From positions 1 to 5,927 of the forward strand of contig SKPT01000066.1 in assembly GCA_007119405.1 (NCBI GenBank): a DNA stretch of 5,927 bases. The letters are read 5' to 3'. Both the position numbers and the translations under genes were made by a program. The notes below the pieces were generated by a model. That model was given only the letters and a program-made list of their open reading frames with translations. It was not told the DNA's origin and did not search any database. This stretch comes from Phycisphaeraceae bacterium. Its GTDB lineage: Bacteria > Planctomycetota > Phycisphaerae > Phycisphaerales > Phycisphaeraceae. The first letter of the stretch is position 1, and each line of letters opens with the position of its first letter. Of the stretch, positions 1 through 4,780 are shown piece after piece.

Positions 1-1075
1 CTTCACCGCCGCCGCCGACCCCAACCCCGACGCCCGGCAGCTCGCCGCCGACACCTGCGGCGTCAAGGTCTTTGACGACGGCGTGAAGATGATGGACAGC
101 GGCGAGGTCGACGCCGTGCTCATCGCCACCCCCCACTACTTCCACCCGCCTCTGGCCATCGCGGCGTTCGAGCGCGGCCTGCACGTGCTAACCGAAAAAC
201 CCATCGCCGTCACCGCCAAGGCCGCCCAGGAAATGATCGACGCCGCCGACAAGCACCCCGAGCTTGTCTTCGGCGCCATGTTCCAGATGCGCGTCAGCCC
301 CCAGTGGCGGGAGGTCAAGCGGCTCATCGACGCCGGCGCCATCGGCCGATTCCACCGCGTCGCCTGGACCGTCACCGCCTGGTTCCGCTCCCAGGCCTAC
401 TACGACTCCGGCGGGTGGCGCGCCACCTGGGCCGGCGAGGGCGGCGGCGTCCTGCTCAACCAGTGCCCGCACAACCTCGACCTCTTCCAGTGGTTCGTCG
501 GCCTGCCCGACCGCGTCACCGCCAACGTCGGCCTGGGCAAGTACCACAACATCGAGGTCGAGGACGAGGTCAACGCACTGCTGGAGTTCGAAAACGGCGC
601 CACCGGCATCTGGGTCAGCTCCACCGCCGAGGCCCCCGGCGTCAACCGCCTCGAGATCGTCGGCGACGACGCCACCATCATCGCCGAGGCCGGCCAACCC
701 CTGACCCTGCTGCGAAACCATCAGCCCACCCTCGAATACTCCCGCACCACCCGGCAGAAGTTCGGCGCCGCCCCCCACGACCGCCACGTCATCACACCCG
801 GCGGCAAGGACCCGGGGCACGCCGGCATCACACGCAACTTCGTCAACGCCATCCTCCACGGCGAAGAGCTCATCGCCCCCGCTCGCGAGGGCATCCGCGG
901 CCTGGAGCTCGGCAACGCCATGCTCATGAGCGGCATCAAGAACACCCCCGTCAACATCCCCACCGATCGCGACGCCTACGACAACATGATCCGCGAGCTC
1001 GCCGAGAACTCCACCTTCCAGAAGCAGGTCGTCGAGGCCGAGGAAACCGACCTCGCCAAGTCCTTCAGCAGGTGA
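1..1075 (+). CDS. Gfo/Idh/MocA family NAD(P)-dependent oxidoreductase, N-terminus missing
   Basis: The frame is open from the left edge (first full codon at base 2) to TGA at 1073-1075, giving 357 visible residues. A GTG at 83 is an internal Val codon, not the start, because family-like sequence (FTAAADPNPDAR) precedes it. The missing part is roughly 25-35 residues and should carry the GxGxxG nucleotide-binding loop. Visible landmarks are the end of the Rossmann fold (DAVLIATPHYFH), the EKP motif at 194-202 with the lysine typical of the active site, and GGGVLLNQCPHNLDLFQW, which starts the C-terminal alpha/beta domain and whose His codon is 470-472. Members oxidise or reduce sugars, inositols and related polyols with NAD(P) in the cytoplasm; the substrate cannot be read here. 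Codons end overwhelmingly in C. The neighbour downstream is convergent, so any operon partners lie upstream, outside the window. Confidence 0.95.
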   Translation, partial: FTAAADPNPDARQLAADTCGVKVFDDGVKMMDSGEVDAVLIATPHYFHPPLAIAAFERGLHVLTEKPIAVTAKAAQEMIDAADKHPELVFGAMFQMRVSPQWREVKRLIDAGAIGRFHRVAWTVTAWFRSQAYYDSGGWRATWAGEGGGVLLNQCPHNLDLFQWFVGLPDRVTANVGLGKYHNIEVEDEVNALLEFENGATGIWVSSTAEAPGVNRLEIVGDDATIIAEAGQPLTLLRNHQPTLEYSRTTRQKFGAAPHDRHVITPGGKDPGHAGITRNFVNAILHGEELIAPAREGIRGLELGNAMLMSGIKNTPVNIPTDRDAYDNMIRELAENSTFQKQVVEAEETDLAKSFSR

Positions 1076-1137
1076 GCGGCAGCGGTGATCGAAGGGTCAA
1101 GCGGTGCGGGGCCACCCCCAACGCCCGACGGCGAACG

Positions 1138-1171
1138 CCCGTCCTGAGCGAGTCCGCGAGCGAAGGTCGGG
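1138..1171. terminator. Imperfect hairpin between convergent genes, possible bidirectional terminator
   Basis: Between the stops of the oxidoreductase and the small membrane protein gene, arm 1138-1145 (CCCGTCCT) pairs with 1164-1171 (AGGTCGGG) at 7 of 8 positions, with a T-T mismatch, around an 18-base GC-rich core. An alternative left arm, CCCGAC at 1124-1129, pairs perfectly with GTCGGG at 1166-1171. No long T run follows; only ATTTCCC comes after the right arm. The position between convergent genes suits a terminator, but the weak tail makes this tentative. The core (CCTGAGCGAG...GCGAGCGAAGG) also resembles a short dispersed repeat I recall from environmental bacterial genomes. The rest of 1076-1188 shows nothing else. 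Confidence 0.3.
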
Positions 1172-1188
1172 ATTTCCCTTGCCCCCTT

Positions 1189-1422
1189 CTACCCTTGCGA
1201 CGATTCCTCCTCCCCCGGCCGCCGGCGCAGCGCCGCGACGACCTCATCCCGATACACGTCCAGGTAGATCCCCAGCGAATACCCCCCGACGATCGCCGCC
1301 GCGATCGCCAGGGCCGGGCTGCGCATCATGATCAGCGCCGTCGCCGTCGCCGTCAGCAGGATCGTCAGCGTCAGGCTCACGAACTTCGCCAACGGCCCGC
1401 CGCGGCCAAGCATGTCGCTCAT
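1189..1422 (-). CDS. Small two-helix membrane protein, unknown function
   Basis: This encodes 77 residues, beginning MSDMLGRGG and ending at TAG. Two hydrophobic segments are clear: about residues 14-33 (FVSLTLTILLTATATALIMM) and 37-54 (ALAIAAAIVGGYSLGIYL), separated by a very short Arg-Ser-Pro turn, so it should be a helical hairpin in the inner membrane. The tail (about 58-77) is charged, with RRR followed by an EEE cluster. The frame is open further upstream, but that part reads as Arg/Ser-rich shadow of the nitroreductase gene, so I start at the ATG at 1420-1422. That start lies 16 bases after the nitroreductase stop, with a loose AGGGA (TCCCT at 1432-1436 on the + strand) nine bases before it. 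The spacing implies co-transcription with the nitroreductase. I do not recognise the family. Confidence 0.7.
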   Translation of the reverse strand: MSDMLGRGGPLAKFVSLTLTILLTATATALIMMRSPALAIAAAIVGGYSLGIYLDVYRDEVVAALRRRPGEEESSQG

Positions 1423-1438
1423 GGGTTCTCGTCCCTGT

Positions 1439-2080
1439 TCAAGGGGCCCGGACTCGCGCCCCGTCCACCTCCGCCGCCGCCTCCCCGAACGCGCCGCCAA
1501 ACACGAACTCGCCCAACTCCATCCGCGTCCGCGGCTTGAGCTCCGCCTCGCGCAGCTCCTCCGGCAGCCGGCTGACGTCATCCGTCGGATAACCCACCGC
1601 CACCGCCGTCTGCGGCTCGAATGGCTCCGGGACCGCGTACACCTCGCGCACGCGCTCCAGCTCCACCCCCGCCATCTGGTGCAGCACCAGCCCCAGCGCC
1701 GTCGCCTGCAGGCTGAAGTTGCCCATCGCCAAGCCGAGGTCGTGCAGCGCCACCCGGTTCGCCCGGTCGTTGCGGGTGAACCGCGTCCGCACGGCCGTCA
1801 GAATCAGCACCGGTGCATGCCGCGCCCACGCCTGGTTGCCCGCCACCAGGCAGCTCAGCGCCCGCTCGAAACGCTCCGGCTCCTCACGCCGGGCCAGGAA
1901 AAAACGCCACGGCTGCTCGTTGAACGACGACGCCGCCCAACGCGCCGCCTCAAAAAGCTGCCGCAGCTTGTCCGGCTCCACCGGCTTGTCCGCGAACGCC
2001 CGCGGGCTCCACCGCCTGGCGATCAGCTCGTGAATCGGGTGCGCCGCCTCCGCCGTCTTGTCCGGGACGATGTCGGTCAT
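1439..2080 (-). CDS. Nitroreductase family protein (FMN-dependent)
   Basis: This encodes 213 residues from the ATG at 2078-2080. Family landmarks are IHELIARRWSPRAF (residues 16-29, the FMN-phosphate-binding Arg cluster), the helix EAARWAASSFNEQPWRF (44-60, equivalent to the usual SxxNxQPWRF), HDLGLAMGNFSLQATALGL (113-131) at the dimer/FMN face, and a closing EFVFGGAFG. The length is normal for the family. Such enzymes use FMN and NAD(P)H to reduce nitro compounds, quinones or enones in the cytoplasm; the natural substrate is not deducible. The SSFNEQPWRF version recalls the subgroup often described as TdsD-like, from memory only. An in-frame ATG at 2096-2098 would add six residues (MIKSAP), and neither start has a convincing Shine-Dalgarno. 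Codons end mostly in G, unlike the + strand neighbours. It is divergent from the peptidase gene and followed closely by the small membrane protein. Confidence 0.93.
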   Translation of the reverse strand: MTDIVPDKTAEAAHPIHELIARRWSPRAFADKPVEPDKLRQLFEAARWAASSFNEQPWRFFLARREEPERFERALSCLVAGNQAWARHAPVLILTAVRTRFTRNDRANRVALHDLGLAMGNFSLQATALGLVLHQMAGVELERVREVYAVPEPFEPQTAVAVGYPTDDVSRLPEELREAELKPRTRMELGEFVFGGAFGEAAAEVDGARVRAP

Positions 2081-2127
2081 AGGCGCGGACTTTATCATGC
2101 ACAGGCCACGCGGCAAAGGAGAGCCTC
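2081..2127. promoter_or_regulatory. Short divergent promoter region with the ribosome binding site of the M20 gene
   Basis: Only 47 bases separate the divergent ATGs of the nitroreductase and peptidase genes, so both promoters must overlap or reach into the coding regions. TATCAT at 2093-2098 matches a bacterial -10 box at five of six positions for rightward transcription, in the only AT-rich patch (TTTATCAT) nearby, but no good -35 lies 16-18 bases upstream. Leftward, GATAAA in the same patch is a weak -10 candidate. The ribosome binding site of the peptidase is clear: AAAGGAGAG at 2115-2123, with AGGAG six bases before the ATG. The ribosome site is solid; the promoter boxes are speculative. 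Confidence 0.4.
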
Positions 2128-3516
2128 ATGACCGACGCCCTCGACCCCGTCCTCCAGCGCCTCGACGCCGACACCGACCACCGCCTCGCCCGCCTCGCCG
2201 ACCTGCTCGCCATCCCCAGCGTCAGCACCGACCCCGCCTACGCCGACCACCTCGCCCACGCCGCCCGCTGGCTCGCCGAACACCTGCGCCAAAGCCGCCT
2301 CGACGCCGAGATCATCCCCACCGACGGCCACGGCGTCGTCCTCGCCCACACCCGCCCCGAGCAGGTCGCCGACAACGCCCAACGCCGCGTGCTTTTCTAC
2401 GGCTATTACGACGTCCAGCCGCCCCAGCCCCTGGAGCTCTGGCACACGCCGGCCTTCGAGCCCACCGTCCGCGACAACGCCATCTACGCCCGCGGCGCCT
2501 CCGACGACAAGGGCCAGGTCATGGGCCTGCTCGAAGCCCTGCGCGCCCACGCCGACGCCGGCGTCAAGCTCCCCTGCCACGTCACCGTCCTGATCGAGGG
2601 CGAGGAGGAGATCGGCAGCGTCAACCTCCCCGCCTTCATCCAGCGCCACGCCCACCGCCTCGACGCCGACGTCGCCCTCGTCAGCGACACCGCCATGTGG
2701 GACGCCAGAACCCCCGCCATCGTCTACGCCCTGCGCGGCCTGCTCTACTTCGACATCCAGCTCCACGGCGCCAACCGCGACGTCCACTCCGGCATCTACG
2801 GCGGCGCCATCCCCAACCCCGCCATCATCCTCACGCGGATCCTCGCCGGCCTCGTCGACCGCGACGCCCGCGTCAGCCTCGAAGGCTACTACGACCACGT
2901 CGATCGACTCGGCGACGAGGAACGACAACAATGGGCCGACCTCGCCTTCGACGAGCGCGCCTTCCTCGACGCCATCGGCGTCAAACGGCCCTACGGCGAA
3001 ACCGGCTACACCACACTCGAACGACTCTGGGCCCGACCCTCATGCGACATCAACGGGCTCTACGGCGGCTATGGCGGCGAAGGCGGCAAGACCATCGTCC
3101 CCAACCACGCCGGCGCCAAGGTCTCCTTCCGCCTCGTCGCACAACAGAACCCCGACACCATCGCCGACGCCTTCCACAACTGGCTCCAGAGCCAGGAAAC
3201 CTGGGGCTTGACCTGGAAGATCCAGGAGCTCGGCCGCGCCTGGCCCGTCGCCGTCGCCCGCGACTCGCCCTACATCGCCGCCGCCGAACGCGCCCTGCGC
3301 CAAGCCGCCGGCCGACCACCCGTCCTCGTGCGCGCAGGCGCCACCATCCCCGTCGTCGGCACCCTCAAGCACCAGCTCCAGCTCGACAGCCTGCTCGTCG
3401 GCTTCGGCCTGCACAGCGACAACCTCCACGCACCCAACGAGCACATCGGCCTCGACCGCTTCCACCTCGGCTGCCACACCCACGCCCGCCTGCTCCACGA
3501 GATCGCCGCCGCGTGA
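2128..3516 (+). CDS. M20 family dipeptidase-like metallopeptidase with an altered metal site
   Basis: This encodes 462 residues from an ATG with a strong AGGAG site. The family is M20 (carnosinase/CNDP-like), cytoplasmic dizinc enzymes that cleave dipeptides. Motifs in order: LFYGYYDVQPP (89-99), ARGASDDKG (121-129, bridging Asp126), IEGEEEIGS (156-164, general base Glu160 and ligand Glu161), LVSDTAMW (184-191, Asp187), DVHSGIYGG (218-226, His220 of the lid domain), VSFRLVAQQNP (332-342), RAGATIP (402-408) and NLHAPNEHI (432-440, ligand His434). The lid/dimerisation domain spans roughly 195-385. The length is normal for the group. The striking point is Tyr93 (TAT at 2404-2406): families with this layout have GHYDVQP, and that His is a zinc ligand. 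RAGATIP also departs from the usual REGGSIP/REGGTIP. Fold and family are secure; peptidase activity is uncertain. It is transcribed alone and converges on the isomerase gene. Confidence 0.93.
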   Translation: MTDALDPVLQRLDADTDHRLARLADLLAIPSVSTDPAYADHLAHAARWLAEHLRQSRLDAEIIPTDGHGVVLAHTRPEQVADNAQRRVLFYGYYDVQPPQPLELWHTPAFEPTVRDNAIYARGASDDKGQVMGLLEALRAHADAGVKLPCHVTVLIEGEEEIGSVNLPAFIQRHAHRLDADVALVSDTAMWDARTPAIVYALRGLLYFDIQLHGANRDVHSGIYGGAIPNPAIILTRILAGLVDRDARVSLEGYYDHVDRLGDEERQQWADLAFDERAFLDAIGVKRPYGETGYTTLERLWARPSCDINGLYGGYGGEGGKTIVPNHAGAKVSFRLVAQQNPDTIADAFHNWLQSQETWGLTWKIQELGRAWPVAVARDSPYIAAAERALRQAAGRPPVLVRAGATIPVVGTLKHQLQLDSLLVGFGLHSDNLHAPNEHIGLDRFHLGCHTHARLLHEIAAA

Positions 3517-3522
3517 GAGGAC

Positions 3523-3549
3523 AACCACAGCGCCACCGAGACACCGAGC
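3523..3549 (+). repeat. Short purine/CA-rich repeat motif after the M20 gene
   Basis: A few bases past the M20 stop, the sequence AACCACAG is followed by two copies of CACCGAG (3534-3540 and 3542-3548) one base apart, an eight-base period. From memory it resembles dispersed motifs of the form CCACAGAGACACCGAGACAC found between genes in many environmental bacterial genomes. Only the local two-copy period can be seen here; dispersal in this genome cannot be tested from one window. Confidence 0.45.
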
Positions 3550-3600
3550 AAGCCCCCATTGAGGCCTCTGAAAGGCGCGAGCACGATTGAATCCTTCGGC

Positions 3601-3702
3601 AAACCGCGAAGGAGCGAAGAAACGCGAAGTCGCGAAGGCACCGGGGATCAGGCCAAATGGCTCTTCTTCACGCCCTTCGCCCGCTTCGCTTCTTCGCGGT
3701 TT
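3601..3702. repeat. Long inverted repeat built from GCGAAG / CTTCGC units
   Basis: The left half carries GCGAAG four times (3606, 3614, 3624, 3632), and the right half carries its complement CTTCGC three times (3675, 3684, 3692) plus a near copy, CTTCAC, at 3666. The outer arms are 19 bases: AAACCGCGAAGGAGCGAAG (3601-3619) against CTTCGCTTCTTCGCGGTTT (3684-3702), complementary at 18 of 19 positions, with the odd pair a G-U wobble in RNA. An inner pairing of seven bases (3632-3638 with 3674-3680) would extend the stem. The unit recalls the CCGCGAAGG/CACGAAG dispersed intergenic repeats of many environmental genomes. It does not look coding. Confidence 0.7.
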
Positions 3703-3704
3703 TT
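3601..3704. terminator. Likely bidirectional terminator formed by the inverted repeat
   Basis: The inverted repeat lies between the 3' ends of two convergent genes, the M20 peptidase on + and the isomerase on -. Its right arm runs directly into five T residues (3700-3704), and on the other strand the stem ends in GGTTT. Stem plus T-run in a gap between convergent genes is what a bidirectional intrinsic terminator would look like, although the loop of about 64 bases between the outer arms is much larger than usual, so the outer stem must compete with local pairings. Confidence 0.4.
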
Positions 3705-3720
3705 CAGAGAGCCCCACCCA

Positions 3721-3745
3721 GCCGTGTTCATCCGTGGCTTTTCGC
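3721..3745 (-). repeat. Repeat-like motif overlapping the end of the isomerase gene
   Basis: Read on the - strand, GCGAAAAGCCACGGATGAA leads into CACGGC. AGCCACGGATGAACACGG resembles a short dispersed motif I recall from intergenic regions of many environmental bacteria. Here it encodes the last residues of the isomerase (AKSHG) and its TGA at 3728-3730. Recognition rests on memory of the motif; nothing else in the window repeats it. Confidence 0.35.
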
Positions 3746-4597
3746 ACATCCCCCTGCCGCGTCCACCAACCCCAGCATCGCCTCGCGGCAGCGCCGCGCC
3801 GCCTCGCCCGCCTCCATCGCCCACAACCCCTTGTCGAACATCTCCAGCGAAAAATACCCCCCATACCCCGCCGCCTCGATCTGCCCCATCAGCGCCCCAA
3901 GCTCCAGCACGCCCCCCGCCTCGCCCGGCAGCACCCGATCATCGTTGCAATGGCTGTGCTCGCCGGGCTTGTCCGCCATGTTGTCCACGTGCACGTGAAA
4001 CAGGCTCGCCACCGCCTCGGCCGTGATGTCCTCCGGCTTCGTCGCCGTGCAGTGGTAATGCGCCGGGTCGAACAGCCACCCCACCCGTTCATGCCCCGCC
4101 GCCTCGACCACCCGCACCGCGCTGCGCAGCGAACGCACCACCGGCGACCAGTTGAACTCCACCGCCAGCCGCACGCTCCCCGCCACCTTCTCCACCAGCT
4201 GCGCCAGCGCCTCGCCCACCCGCCCCAGCGCCGCCTCGCCCCGCACCTCGCTCTCGGGCCCGGGCCCGTCCGTGCCCACCACCATCACCGTCGCCTCCCC
4301 CAGCGTTGCCAGCAGCTCGGCGTTGCGCTGGTGCAGCGCGTGGTTGCGCTCGCGCTTCGCGTCCTCGCCGAACGCCAGCACCGGCGCCTCGAAGCCGCCG
4401 ATGCACGTAAGCCCATGCTCATCGAGCAGCCGGCGCGCATCGGCGTCGCTGCGCCCGCCCGCCTCCTGCCACTTCTTCACCGCCGGCAGGTACAGCTCGA
4501 TGTTCGCGAACCCCGCCGCCGCCACCGCCGCCACCTGCTCGTCGAACGGCGCCTGGTTCAGCGTGATCGTGTTGATCGCCAGTTGCGATTGCTTCAT
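3728..4597 (-). CDS. Sugar phosphate isomerase/epimerase family protein (AP endonuclease 2-like TIM barrel)
   Basis: This encodes 289 residues from MKQSQLAINTITL; the ATG at 4595-4597 follows a GAGGG site (CCCTC at 4604-4608 on the + strand) six bases upstream. The sequence follows the xylose-isomerase-like TIM barrel: ANIELYLP (31-38, strand 2 with Glu), AVEFNW (145-150, metal ligand Glu147), WLFDPAHYH (174-182, Asp177 and His180), LFHVHVDNM (199-207, His203), then SLEMFDKG (250-257, Glu252). These are the expected ligands of a single divalent metal. Relatives interconvert keto- and aldo-sugars or epimerise them, including hydroxypyruvate, tagatose and inosose isomerases or dehydratases; the substrate is unknown. 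Length is normal. Codons end mainly in G. The tail GGCAKSHG after the barrel appears to come from a repeat-like sequence. It is cytoplasmic, with no signal peptide. Confidence 0.93.
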   Translation of the reverse strand: MKQSQLAINTITLNQAPFDEQVAAVAAAGFANIELYLPAVKKWQEAGGRSDADARRLLDEHGLTCIGGFEAPVLAFGEDAKRERNHALHQRNAELLATLGEATVMVVGTDGPGPESEVRGEAALGRVGEALAQLVEKVAGSVRLAVEFNWSPVVRSLRSAVRVVEAAGHERVGWLFDPAHYHCTATKPEDITAEAVASLFHVHVDNMADKPGEHSHCNDDRVLPGEAGGVLELGALMGQIEAAGYGGYFSLEMFDKGLWAMEAGEAARRCREAMLGLVDAAGGCAKSHG

Positions 4598-4606
4598 GAC
4601 GCGCCC

Positions 4607-4645
4607 TCAACGCCCCGCCGCTCGCGGCTTCGCAAAGCGCTCCAC
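4607..4645 (-). other. Possible tiny upstream reading frame before the isomerase gene
   Basis: Upstream of the isomerase on the - strand, AAGGAG (CTCCTT at 4655-4660 on +) is followed nine bases later by GTG (4643-4645). This opens a 12-codon frame (VERFAKPRAAGR) ending in a TGA at 4607-4609 that overlaps the GAGGG ribosome site of the isomerase by two bases. It is in the same frame as the isomerase, 9 bases before its ATG. This arrangement could give translational coupling or a leader peptide, but the frame is short, uses GTG and has no run of regulatory codons, so chance is quite possible. The remainder of 4598-4780 shows no gene; TTGACG (CGTCAA at 4675-4680) is a -35-like hexamer without a matching -10, and CCCGCC/GGCGGG (4739-4744 with 4755-4760) form a six-base hairpin lacking a T run. 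Confidence 0.2.
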
Positions 4646-4780
4646 CGCGCGTTGCTCCTTCCGGATCCCAATGCCGTCAACCCCCGCACCACCACCTTAG
4701 CACGCGGGCCCGGCCGCGCCGATCAACCAACCGACTGGCCCGCCGGCCGACGATGGCGGGGGCTGGGCGGGTCCCCGGGG

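Noticed and set aside
304..1539. Long + strand frame of 411 codons overlapping the oxidoreductase and its neighbours
   Set aside because: The translation is almost entirely Arg, Pro and His, and it runs through three unrelated genes and their gaps; it is a shadow frame of GC-rich coding DNA.
2095..2931. Antisense frame of 278 codons within the M20 gene
   Set aside because: It has a repetitive Gly/Val/Asp/Ala composition typical of antisense of GCC/GTC/GAC codons and no recognisable fold.
2128..3516. The M20 gene as a pseudogene because of the missing His
   Set aside because: The frame is intact at full length, has a strong ribosome site, and every other catalytic motif is preserved, so decay is not evident.
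2058..3590. Long + strand frame of 510 codons over the M20 gene
   Set aside because: It is Arg/Pro/His-rich with no domain, while the overlapping frame has every M20 motif and a clear ribosome site.
3601..3702. CRISPR-like array, because GCGAAG recurs at regular spacing
   Set aside because: The units are only six bases, spaced 8-10 bases, and inverted in the second half; no spacers of normal length and no cas genes.
3040..3864. Antisense frame of 274 codons over the end of the M20 gene and the repeat gap
   Set aside because: It is low-complexity Gly/Val/Ala/Asp sequence with translated repeat units in the middle; no independent start signal.
1..4597. A single sugar-catabolic operon joining the oxidoreductase and the isomerase
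   Set aside because: They are on opposite strands, separated by three unrelated genes and two gaps between convergent genes.
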